A stretch of 10,594 nt of DNA from Parachlamydiales bacterium (GTDB lineage Bacteria > Chlamydiota > Chlamydiia > Chlamydiales > JAJFMK01), in contig JAGVKY010000200.1 in assembly GCA_020050175.1 (NCBI GenBank), forward strand, positions 1 to 10,594, read 5' to 3'. A program made the position numbers and the translations under genes. The notes beneath the pieces are model-generated. The model was not told the DNA's origin. It ran no database searches and worked only from the letters and a program-made list of their open reading frames with translations. The first letter of the stretch is position 1; every line of letters begins with the position of its first letter. Below are positions 1 to 6,981 of this stretch, piece by piece.

Positions 1-1724
1 AACTTTTTCTCGAAAAGTTCTCCAATAAGGGAACCCAACAAGTTGTCCCTCTAGGTCGACAAATCGCCATTGTTGCACCAAGAGGAGAGGTTGAAGAGCT
101 CATCCGCCTTTATGACTTTCTCCAAAAAGAGAGTGGTGGAAAAGAATACTCTTTGGTCTCCTTGCAAAAAGTTTCTGGAGAAGAGATGGCTCGGATGCTG
201 GCTGTCCTTTTTGATGAGGGTGGACCTGCCAAAGACAAAGATAGCTTCAATTTTGGAGTTGTTAATTCTTTGAAAATCATGGTTTCGAAGAGCAATCCGC
301 GCTCCCTTTTTCTTGTAGGTTCTAGAACCGAAGTGAAAAGGGCCGAAGATATCATCCGACGTGTCGAAGGGCAGATGGGTGATTTCAAAGAAAAAGCCCT
401 CCATTGGTACTGCGCTAAATATGCCGATCCAGAAGAGTTGGCCGAGGTCCTCGCTAAAATTTATGACCTCATGATCTGCGGCACCTCCTGCGAAAAAAGA
501 AGCGGCAACGATCAAGAGGATGACAACCCTCTTTGCTCATTATGCCCTCCTCAGCAGGATTTACCCGATCCAGGTAAGGCCTATTCCGATAGTTTCTATC
601 AGGCTGGATCTCCTGTTATCAATCCAGCACCGATCGAACTTGCTGATAACAAGAAAAAGCCGGTCAATAAGAATAGACAAAATTTCATTGTAGACCCAAA
701 GACAGGGGCTATTGTGATGGTGGTGGAGGCTTCGCTCCTTCCGCAAATCCAAGATACAATCAGACGATTAGATGTCCCTAAAAAGATGGTGCAGATCGAA
801 GTCCTTCTCTTTGAAAGAAAGACAAATGATCGCAATCAGTTTGGGTTAAATCTTTTAAAAATCGGCGCAGCTGCCACAGCTCAAAATGCAACTTCTCTAG
901 TCTGGAACGATCCGTGCCGTCATGGGATTCTCGACTTTTTCTTTAGCAGAAAGGCTACCTGTGGTTTTGCTGCCTTTGATCTTCTTTATACCTTCATGAT
1001 CACCCAAGAAGATATTCAGATTAATGCTGCCCCCTCTGTCTTAGCGACAAATCAGACAGAGACCATGATTGCTATTGTCGATGAGATCTCCATTAACACA
1101 GGGATCTACGATATCCCGACAACGGATGGACAAGCCTTAAAGGATTCTTTCACCCGAGCTCAATACGGGATCAAGCTCAACATCACGCCGACGGTTCATA
1201 CTGGAGATGACCCTTATGGGGAAGAGGATCTGGTGACACTCACGACCAAGGTGAATTTTGATACGATTCAACCAGGCATGATATCAGGACCGAACCGTCC
1301 AGATGTTACAAGGCGAGAAGTCAATAATGAGGCGACGGTTGCTGATGGCGAAAGTGTCATTATCGGTGGTCTTCGTCGCAAAACCTCTCAAGTATCGCAA
1401 GACAAGATTCCGTATCTCGGGGAAATTCCTTGTATCGGCAAATTTTTTAGCTTTACCTCTCAATGCGATACAACCACTGAGATGTTTATCATCATTACCC
1501 CTAAAATTGTACGTGACCCTCTTTCTGGACTCGAGTGGATCAAAAGAGCTGAAATGTGCAGACGCCCTGGTGACCTCCCCGATTACCTCTGTCGATTGGA
1601 AGCTGCAAGAACGAGAGAAAGACAAGGGTTCTTAACGGGAACGATCCAAATGATGGCGGGAACTCCTCCATCAAGGTGTTTTTCCCCCGGATGGATGCGT
1701 GATGGTAGTACCAGCTGTCCTTGA
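1..1724 (+). CDS. gspD: Type II secretion system secretin GspD (5' partial)
   Basis: Outer-membrane secretin that forms the exit channel of the type II secretion system. The frame is open from base 3, so the N-terminus (signal peptide and first N-domain) lies upstream; 573 codons are visible. Counting from base 3, residues about 1-125 look like secretin N-domains and about 130-255 like a further N-domain interrupted by a hydrophilic insert (about 155-222). Residues about 260-505 are the secretin core, starting at KMVQIEVLLFER, with the family signature VADGESVIIGGL...PYLGEIPCIGKFF near 445-482 and ending at MFIIITPKIV. About 70 residues follow, rich in Arg and Cys. Thirteen cysteines are present (137, 159, 163, 178, 181, 305, 320, 477, 488, 519, 530, 559, 572), far more than usual in secretins. 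The gene overlaps gspE by 26 nt. The family call is firm; the insert's function is unknown. Confidence 0.93.
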   Translation, partial: LFLEKFSNKGTQQVVPLGRQIAIVAPRGEVEELIRLYDFLQKESGGKEYSLVSLQKVSGEEMARMLAVLFDEGGPAKDKDSFNFGVVNSLKIMVSKSNPRSLFLVGSRTEVKRAEDIIRRVEGQMGDFKEKALHWYCAKYADPEELAEVLAKIYDLMICGTSCEKRSGNDQEDDNPLCSLCPPQQDLPDPGKAYSDSFYQAGSPVINPAPIELADNKKKPVNKNRQNFIVDPKTGAIVMVVEASLLPQIQDTIRRLDVPKKMVQIEVLLFERKTNDRNQFGLNLLKIGAAATAQNATSLVWNDPCRHGILDFFFSRKATCGFAAFDLLYTFMITQEDIQINAAPSVLATNQTETMIAIVDEISINTGIYDIPTTDGQALKDSFTRAQYGIKLNITPTVHTGDDPYGEEDLVTLTTKVNFDTIQPGMISGPNRPDVTRREVNNEATVADGESVIIGGLRRKTSQVSQDKIPYLGEIPCIGKFFSFTSQCDTTTEMFIIITPKIVRDPLSGLEWIKRAEMCRRPGDLPDYLCRLEAARTRERQGFLTGTIQMMAGTPPSRCFSPGWMRDGSTSCP

Positions 1725-3390
1725 TACTTTAAAAAAACAGACTCTGGAGAGGATTAGAGGATGGCTTCCTGCATTAAGCCGTTCCAAAGCCAGAGAAGAG
1801 CAACCTCTTACTGTCTTTTTGAACACCATTTCCCTTTTTTCGAGTGAAGATCTAAAAAGGTTAAGCAGCGAGCTCGATATCCCTTATCTCGATAGCTTGC
1901 CGCTCGGACTTCTTTCAAAAGAAAGAATCAAAGCGATTCCTTACTCCTTTGTCAAAAAGCATGAAATTTTCCCTTTTGCCGAAGAAGAGGGGAGAATCTC
2001 CTTAGCCCTTCACGATCCTTACTTAACACAGCCTTTGGATGAGCTGGAGTGGATGTTGAAAGCAAAAGTTCGCCCCTTCCTTTGTTCAAAAGAAGAGATC
2101 ATCCATGCCATTCACACCACTTACGAAAAGGGAGATCGAGCAGCTTCAGAGCTTTTAGCGCGTCTCGAAGGGGACGGCGAAAAAGATGATGAAGCCGTTG
2201 TTGTCTTTGACCTTTTAGATGGGGAAAGAGAAGGAGCGCCGATTGTCAAACTTCTCAATTTGATTTTGATGGAGGCGATCCAACAAGGGGCCTCTGATAT
2301 CCATTTCGAGCCTGATGAAGAGGGGCTTCGAGTAAGATATAGAATCGATGGTGTTTTGCATAACCGCCACACTCCAGCAGTCGATTACCAAAACCAGTTG
2401 ATCACCCGTATTAAGGTGATGTCAAAACTTGATATTGCTGAACATCGATTACCCCAGGACGGAAGAATTAAGCTCCGGATGGGAAGGCGCGAAGTCGATT
2501 TTCGGGTTAGCACAATCCCTGTTTCTGGCGGAGAGAGAGTTGTTCTCCGTATTTTAGATCGAGGAAATGTTCAATATGGTCTCGAACAAATGGGGATGGA
2601 TGGGGAGCTTTTAGAGCGGCTCAGATCACTTCTTGCCCTCCCCGAAGGTATTATTTTAGTGACTGGACCAACCGGTTCGGGGAAAACAACAACTCTCTAC
2701 AGCGCTCTTCAAGAGAGGTCGGACGAATCGACCAATATCATGACGATTGAAGATCCTGTGGAATATCAACTCCCCGGCATTGCTCAGATAGCTGTCCATC
2801 ACAAAATCAACCTCGATTTTGCCACCGGCCTACGTCACATCTTAAGACAAGACCCCGATGTGATCATGGTGGGTGAAATCCGGGACTTGGAAACGGCTGA
2901 GATTGCTGTTCAGGCGGCCTTAACTGGACACCTCGTGTTGAGCACCCTGCACACGAATGATGCCCCCTCTGCCATCACCCGTTTAGTTGATATGGGGATT
3001 GAACCTTATCTTCTTTCCTCCTCTGTAGTAGGGATTTTGGCCCAAAGACTTGTTAGAAGAATCTGTCCCCACTGCAAAGAGCCCTTTGAGCCCACCCTAA
3101 AAGAATTAGAAAAAATCGGGATCAACTCCCCAGTTTCAATCTTTCAAGGAAAAGGTTGCTCCCATTGCTTTGGATCGGGTTATAAAGGGCGCCATGCCCT
3201 TTATGAACTTTTAGTGATTGATTATCCTATCCAAAAGCAAATCGTCAAAAGCCCTGATGGAATTGAGTTGAAAAAACTAGCTCTTGAGGGAGGGATGAAG
3301 ACGCTGCTTGATTCAGGTCGCAACCTCGTGCTCCAAGGCCACACAACGATCGAAGAGGTGCTCCGGGCAACTCGGGGAGTTGTGACCTAA
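1699..3390 (+). CDS. gspE: Type II secretion / type IV pilus assembly ATPase GspE
   Basis: Cytoplasmic hexameric ATPase of the GspE/PilB family, which drives pseudopilus assembly by acting on the GspF platform. Residues about 50-142 fit the T2SSE N-terminal domain. The ATPase core shows Walker A GPTGSGKTT at 323-331, an Asp box TIEDPVEYQL, a Walker B-like DPDVIMVGEIRD at 385-396 and a His box GHLVLSTLHTNDA. A zinc-type tetracysteine module follows (C456, C459, C487, C490), typical of GspE/PilB and absent from PilT-type retraction ATPases, so an assembly ATPase is favoured. At 563 residues it is nearer PilB length than many proteobacterial GspE proteins. Translation starts at GTG 1699 or the adjacent ATG 1702, both inside the end of gspD, which suggests translational coupling. 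The stop codon shares one base with the gspF start. Confidence 0.96.
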   Translation: MMVVPAVLDTLKKQTLERIRGWLPALSRSKAREEQPLTVFLNTISLFSSEDLKRLSSELDIPYLDSLPLGLLSKERIKAIPYSFVKKHEIFPFAEEEGRISLALHDPYLTQPLDELEWMLKAKVRPFLCSKEEIIHAIHTTYEKGDRAASELLARLEGDGEKDDEAVVVFDLLDGEREGAPIVKLLNLILMEAIQQGASDIHFEPDEEGLRVRYRIDGVLHNRHTPAVDYQNQLITRIKVMSKLDIAEHRLPQDGRIKLRMGRREVDFRVSTIPVSGGERVVLRILDRGNVQYGLEQMGMDGELLERLRSLLALPEGIILVTGPTGSGKTTTLYSALQERSDESTNIMTIEDPVEYQLPGIAQIAVHHKINLDFATGLRHILRQDPDVIMVGEIRDLETAEIAVQAALTGHLVLSTLHTNDAPSAITRLVDMGIEPYLLSSSVVGILAQRLVRRICPHCKEPFEPTLKELEKIGINSPVSIFQGKGCSHCFGSGYKGRHALYELLVIDYPIQKQIVKSPDGIELKKLALEGGMKTLLDSGRNLVLQGHTTIEEVLRATRGVVT

Positions 3391-4550
3391 TGAGTCAATT
3401 TCTCTATGTTGCTGTTGATAAAGCGGGAGCTAAAAGAAAAGGGATAATCGATTCCTCAGGTTTAGCAGAGGCCAAGGAAAGAATTCGGGCGCAAGGTTTA
3501 ACGCTTTTGCAAATTACCCCTAAGGGGATGAAGGGAATGCGTCTTTCAAAAGACGACCTTCTCCCCTTTACGCTGCAATTATCAGAACTTATTGGGGCAG
3601 GTTTGCCCCTTTTTGAATCGTTGCAGACCATGCGGCAAGAAATGGGTTCTCCAAAAACCGGACCTATTTTGGAAACATTGACCGATGAGATCAAAAAGGG
3701 GATTCCCCTTTCTCAAGCCTTGGCAAAATTTCCAGAAACTTTTGATGCCCGCTACCGCGCCTTAGTCGCTGCTGGGGAGGCAGTCGGTGCTTTAGACAAA
3801 GTTTTTCTCCGTTTGAAGACCCTGATCGAAAAAGAATTGAAGATGAAGCGAGAGCTTGTTTCAGCCCTCACCTATCCGATGATTTTGACTTTTTTTTCTT
3901 TTATCGTGATTTCAGTTCTTCTTCTATTTGTCGTTCCCTCAGTTGAGGATATGTTTGAAGGGCGGAAAATGGAAGGGCTATCAGCGATCGTTTTTGGGGC
4001 AAGCCATATTCTCAGAGACCACACGTTTACCCTCTTTTTTACCCTATTTTCTGCTGGCGGCGCCCTTTGGTTCTGGCGAAAAGCTCTCCAGCCTTTTTTG
4101 TTCACCCTTCCGGTTGTCGGGACTCTTTTAACGAGAGGGGCATTAGGCCGGTTCTCAAGGACACTTGGAACTCTTCTAGAGGGGGGACTCCCTTTAACTG
4201 AGGCATTAGAACTTTCTTCCAAAGTTTTAAATCATCCTCAGCTTGAAGAAGTTGTTGTCCGCTCTAAAGAGAAAATATTAGAGGGGAGGAGACTCTCTTA
4301 CGAATGGCGAAGATCCAAATTTTTTCCTCCACTCGTTTTACAACTCGTGGCGATGGGAGAGGAAACAGGTGGTTTAGGCGGAGCTTTCTTGAAGGTAGCA
4401 GACCTTTTGGACACAGAAGTAGAGAAACGCTCAGCTCAATTACTTGCATTAGTTCAACCATTAATCCTTATCCTATTAGGAGGTGTGATCGGACTTGTCA
4501 TGGTTTCGATTCTACTTCCGATGAGTGAAATGGCAAAATTCCAACCCTAG
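3390..4550 (+). CDS. gspF: Type II secretion inner-membrane platform protein GspF
   Basis: Polytopic inner-membrane protein of the GspF/PilC family, the platform on which GspE assembles pseudopilin subunits. It has 386 residues, close to the family norm of about 400. Two tandem GspF domains are visible. The first ends around the conserved AGEAVGALDKVFLRL block (Glu130), and the second contains the matching MGEETGGLGGAF block (Glu324). Hydrophobic segments lie at about residues 160-187, 212-240 and 352-378, the usual three-helix topology. The start ATG overlaps the gspE stop as TAATG, so translation is probably coupled. Paralogous GspF and PilC are hard to separate from sequence alone; the secretin-ATPase-pseudopilin context favours GspF. 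Confidence 0.95.
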   Translation: MSQFLYVAVDKAGAKRKGIIDSSGLAEAKERIRAQGLTLLQITPKGMKGMRLSKDDLLPFTLQLSELIGAGLPLFESLQTMRQEMGSPKTGPILETLTDEIKKGIPLSQALAKFPETFDARYRALVAAGEAVGALDKVFLRLKTLIEKELKMKRELVSALTYPMILTFFSFIVISVLLLFVVPSVEDMFEGRKMEGLSAIVFGASHILRDHTFTLFFTLFSAGGALWFWRKALQPFLFTLPVVGTLLTRGALGRFSRTLGTLLEGGLPLTEALELSSKVLNHPQLEEVVVRSKEKILEGRRLSYEWRRSKFFPPLVLQLVAMGEETGGLGGAFLKVADLLDTEVEKRSAQLLALVQPLILILLGGVIGLVMVSILLPMSEMAKFQP

Positions 4551-4559
4551 AGAATGACC

Positions 4560-4937
4560 ATGAAAAATAGAAAAAAACGTTCTGTTACGTTAATTGAGAT
4601 GATGATCGTGATGTTTCTTATCGCTATGATCATTGGTGTAGTGGCCTTCAATTACAAAGGAAGTCTTGACGAGGGGAAAGCTTTCAAAACAAGAGCTGCC
4701 ATCGACAAGATTGAGACGATCCTACAGCTTGCAGAAGCAGAGGGAAATAATGACGTTGAGTCCAATTGGCGCGTTTATGTTAGCCACTCTCCCCTTGTTC
4801 AAAAAGGAAATGACCTGACGAAAGATGCATGGGGATCGGAATTCCAAGTGGGCCGAAATGGAGAAGGGCAAATCATTGCTACTTCTGACAAGTACAAAGA
4901 GTATCTAAACAAAAACCCACAATCGATGTTTAAGTAA
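4560..4937 (+). CDS. gspG: Major pseudopilin GspG-like prepilin
   Basis: Prepilin-like protein, probably the major pseudopilin that forms the pseudopilus. It has a short basic leader (MKNRKKRS) followed by the class III signal core VTLIEMMIVMFLIAMIIGVVAF, with the conserved Glu at mature position 5. The C-terminal part contains KDAWGSEFQV, which matches the DPWG-type motif of GspG proteins. Residue -1 of the predicted cleavage site is Ser, not the usual Gly. Start: ATG 4560 is preferred because AGAGAA lies 5 nt upstream and the 8-residue leader is typical. ATG 4554, two codons earlier, is possible but has no properly spaced ribosome site. The gene follows gspF by 9 nt. At about 125 residues it is slightly short for GspG. 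The pilin family call is strong; the GspG subtype rests on the DAWG motif and gene order. Confidence 0.85.
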   Translation: MKNRKKRSVTLIEMMIVMFLIAMIIGVVAFNYKGSLDEGKAFKTRAAIDKIETILQLAEAEGNNDVESNWRVYVSHSPLVQKGNDLTKDAWGSEFQVGRNGEGQIIATSDKYKEYLNKNPQSMFK

Positions 4938-4941
4938 GATT

Positions 4942-5451
4942 TTGGATTTTATTAAGGTTAAAAGGGGATTTACCCTCCTCGAGATGATGCTTGTTTTGGT
5001 CCTCCTTCTGGGTGTGGGAGGATTTATGACGATAAATTACCGCTCTTCTCTCGCTCATGCCCGTTTTGAGGCCGATATAAAAGGGGTGAGGTCGGTATTT
5101 AGAAGTGCGGAAGAGGCCTTGCTGGTTGGATTCGATCCCTTCTTATCCCTTTCGATGACAAATAAAGGGGCAATGATCACTCTCCAAGAAGCTGGCGGGG
5201 GGTTTGTCAAAAAGGAATTTGTTTTTCCGGCCATTAAAACAATGACCTTTAATGGAGAAGAACCTCCTCAAAGACTTGTCTATGCATCAGGTGGCGCCCT
5301 TTACCCCCACGGACTTCTCATTCTTGAGGGAGATAAAAAGGCTGAAATCGAATTAAAACCTAAGGTTCAGCATCTGATAGCTGATGCTCAAGGCGAACTC
5401 CCATATCCCTCTTGGGTCAAAGAGAAATTCAAGGGGAGCTCTTCCAAGTGA
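4942..5451 (+). CDS. Minor pseudopilin, GspH-like prepilin-type protein
   Basis: Prepilin-type protein, likely a minor pseudopilin located at the pseudopilus tip. The leader MDFIKVKRG precedes a canonical cleavage site G/FTLLEMMLVLVLLLGVGG with Glu at mature position 5, followed by a long hydrophobic helix. The remaining about 130 residues are soluble and beta-rich in appearance, including GALYPHGLLILEGDKKAEIEL, which recalls GspH proteins. That subtype is an inference; a general prepilin-type N-terminal domain protein is the safe call. The frame is closed upstream at 4906-4908 and holds no ATG or GTG before the prepilin motif, so TTG 4942 is the only conventional start; no strong ribosome site precedes it. 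The gene lies 4 nt after gspG, and its stop overlaps the next start by 4 nt. Confidence 0.78.
   Translation: MDFIKVKRGFTLLEMMLVLVLLLGVGGFMTINYRSSLAHARFEADIKGVRSVFRSAEEALLVGFDPFLSLSMTNKGAMITLQEAGGGFVKKEFVFPAIKTMTFNGEEPPQRLVYASGGALYPHGLLILEGDKKAEIELKPKVQHLIADAQGELPYPSWVKEKFKGSSSK
5431..5438 (+). promoter_or_regulatory. Ribosome binding site for the GspI-like gene
   Basis: AAGGGGAG, a strong Shine-Dalgarno-like sequence inside the end of the preceding pilin gene, lies 9 nt before GTG 5448. It decides the start of the next gene in favour of GTG 5448 over the in-frame TTG at 5412. Confidence 0.65.
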
Positions 5452-5831
5452 AACGCTCCTTTTTCCTCCTGGAAATCCTTGTGGCTATAGCGATTGTCTC
5501 CCTAGGCATCATGCCTCTTTTGACGCTCGAATGGAGTATTTATGCAGGCGAACGATTCGAAAAAAAGCTCTTCCATATCGAACAAGAGATAAAGAAAGAG
5601 GCCCTCGATACCATTCAAGATCTCTATAGAGGAAAATACCTGATTGATCAGCTAGAAGAGGGGATCGACCTCGTTTCAAAAGAAAATCCAAGCCTTAGAG
5701 GTTCTCTCCTTCTAGAGGATAATATCCTTTATATCCGCTACTTCACCCCTGAAAATAAAGAGCGGCTCTTTCAAATTGCCGCTAAAATCAAATCAACTTC
5801 CAAAGATCCCGTGTCTCAAGAAACATTATAA
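5448..5831 (+). CDS. Minor pseudopilin, GspI-like prepilin-type protein
   Basis: Third prepilin-like protein of the cluster, 127 residues from GTG 5448. The leader is only MKRS, followed by FFLLEILVAIAIVSLGIMPLL, a class III signal helix with Glu at mature position 5. The LLEILVAIAI pattern resembles GspI or PilV minor pilins, but the soluble part (rich in Glu and Lys, with no recognised motif) does not settle the subtype. As in the GspG-like protein, residue -1 is Ser instead of Gly. The start is set by a strong ribosome site at 5431-5438 and by the GTGA overlap with the preceding stop. Starting at TTG 5412 would put 12 extra residues before a normal leader, which is unlikely. It is the last gene of the secretion cluster seen here; no GspJ or GspK follows. 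Confidence 0.78.
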   Translation: MKRSFFLLEILVAIAIVSLGIMPLLTLEWSIYAGERFEKKLFHIEQEIKKEALDTIQDLYRGKYLIDQLEEGIDLVSKENPSLRGSLLLEDNILYIRYFTPENKERLFQIAAKIKSTSKDPVSQETL

Positions 5832-5854
5832 TTTTATTTTTTCTTTCTAAGGCG

Positions 5855-5884
5855 TGGAGATAAACCCAAAACTTAAGCTAAAAT
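5855..5884 (+). promoter_or_regulatory. Possible sigma-70-type promoter for the dehydrogenase operon
   Basis: TGGAGA (5855-5860) and TAAAAT (5879-5884) are separated by 18 nt and lie just upstream of the E1-alpha gene, in the only real intergenic gap of the window. The -10 matches the consensus at five of six positions; the -35 matches at four. In such AT-rich sequence this could be chance. No convincing hairpin plus U-run terminator for the secretion genes is seen between 5832 and 5910, so read-through from upstream is also possible. Confidence 0.3.
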
Positions 5885-5910
5885 ATGAAGGAAAATAGCT
5901 ATTAATTCTT

Positions 5911-6981
5911 TTGACAACTGAGTTTCCTACTTATCAGGTGCTTTCTCCCGAGGGAGAGATCATCCAGCCTCCCAAGTTCCCCCTCTCGGATGATCTTGCT
6001 TTAAAGATCCTTCGGGCAATGTGGACTTCCCGTCTTGTAGACGAGAGAATGATCACCCTCACACGTCAGGGGTTGATCTCGTTTGCTATGAGTTCTTTGG
6101 GAGAAGAGGGGTGTGTGGCTGCCAGCGCCGCCGCCTTATCGATCGAAGATTGGATTTATCCCCAGTACCGGGAGAATGCCGCCATTTTTTATCGTGGCCA
6201 CCCGATCGAAGATTATGTCCATCACATGTTTTGCAATGGTAAAGACATTATTTTAGGACGGCAGATGCCCAACCACTTTGGGTCGCGGCAATTGAATGTT
6301 GTCACTGTCTCGTCTCCCATTGGAACAAAAATGCCACATGCTGCTGGCTCAGCTTATGGGATGAAACTTAAAGGGGAAAAGACCTGCACTTTAGTCTACT
6401 TTGGCGAAGGAGCCTCTTCTGAGGGGGATTTCCATGCAGGTTTAAACTTTGCAAGTGTCTACAAAACGCCCACGATTTTTTTCTGTCGCAACAACCAATA
6501 TGCGATCTCAACAAAAGCCTGCTCGCAATTCCAGTCTCAAGGGATTGTTGAGAAAGCTCCTGGCTACGGTATGGCAGGTGTCCGCGTCGACGGAAATGAC
6601 CCCCTAGCTGTCTACTCGGTGACATTAGAAGCGAGAGAAAGAGCTATCCGGGGCGAAGGGCCTACTTTGATCGAAGCGATGACCTATCGCATGGGAGCTC
6701 ATTCTACCTCTGACGATCCGAGCCGCTACCGTGTCGATGGCGAACTCGAAAAATGGGCGGCCCTTTGCCCGCTAGATCGTCTAACGAAATATTTAGAGAA
6801 AAAGGGACTTTGGGATTTAGAAAAAACCGAAAGGCTTACGCAAGAGATCCAGTCTGAAATCACCCGTTCGATTCAAGTTGCAAAATCTACGCCTCCTCCC
6901 CCAGAGGAAAGTTTGATTGAAGGGGTTTACAAAGAAATTCCCCGCCGCCTTTTAGAGGAGTTTAAAGAAGCTCATGGCTGA
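5911..6981 (+). CDS. bkdA: Branched-chain 2-oxoacid dehydrogenase E1 component, alpha subunit
   Basis: Thiamine diphosphate-dependent E1-alpha subunit, which with E1-beta decarboxylates branched-chain 2-oxoacids (from Val, Leu, Ile) and passes the acyl group to lipoyl-E2. It has 356 residues. The thiamine-binding motif runs from GEG at 165-167 to NN at 194-195. The form GEGASSEGD...FFCRNNQYAIST is typical of branched-chain E1-alpha (human BCKDHA also has GEG), whereas pyruvate dehydrogenases usually have GDG. GRQMPNHFG, PGYGMAGVRVDGND and YRMGAHSTSDDPSRYR (from 259) support the same subfamily. An upstream in-frame stop at 5896-5898 and homology beginning at about residue 8 leave TTG 5911 as the best start, although no well-spaced ribosome site precedes it. 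It overlaps E1-beta by 8 nt. A pyruvate-type function is less likely but not excluded. Confidence 0.92.
   Translation: MTTEFPTYQVLSPEGEIIQPPKFPLSDDLALKILRAMWTSRLVDERMITLTRQGLISFAMSSLGEEGCVAASAAALSIEDWIYPQYRENAAIFYRGHPIEDYVHHMFCNGKDIILGRQMPNHFGSRQLNVVTVSSPIGTKMPHAAGSAYGMKLKGEKTCTLVYFGEGASSEGDFHAGLNFASVYKTPTIFFCRNNQYAISTKACSQFQSQGIVEKAPGYGMAGVRVDGNDPLAVYSVTLEARERAIRGEGPTLIEAMTYRMGAHSTSDDPSRYRVDGELEKWAALCPLDRLTKYLEKKGLWDLEKTERLTQEIQSEITRSIQVAKSTPPPPEESLIEGVYKEIPRRLLEEFKEAHG

Noticed and set aside
51..515. A 154-codon open frame on the minus strand opposite gspD, and other minus-strand frames throughout the window.
   Set aside because: They lie opposite genes with clear family motifs, show no recognisable domains, and are the usual shadows of codon use on the + strand.
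5716..5728. AGGATAATATCCT palindrome as an operator.
   Set aside because: It is short, AT-rich and inside the GspI-like coding sequence with no promoter nearby; probably chance.
5818..5848. AAGAAA...TTTCTT arms around the end of the GspI-like gene as a terminator.
   Set aside because: The arms are 6 bp of A and T only with a long loop; far too weak for an intrinsic terminator.
5911..5916. TTGACA, a perfect -35 box, at the start of the E1-alpha gene.
   Set aside because: It contains the TTG start codon and no -10 element lies 16-18 nt downstream (AGGTGC there); a transcript from it would miss the start.
6403..6411. GEG in place of GDG in the E1-alpha thiamine-binding motif, possibly a damaged site.
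   Set aside because: Branched-chain E1-alpha proteins such as human BCKDHA also have GEG, so it is a subfamily trait and not a defect.
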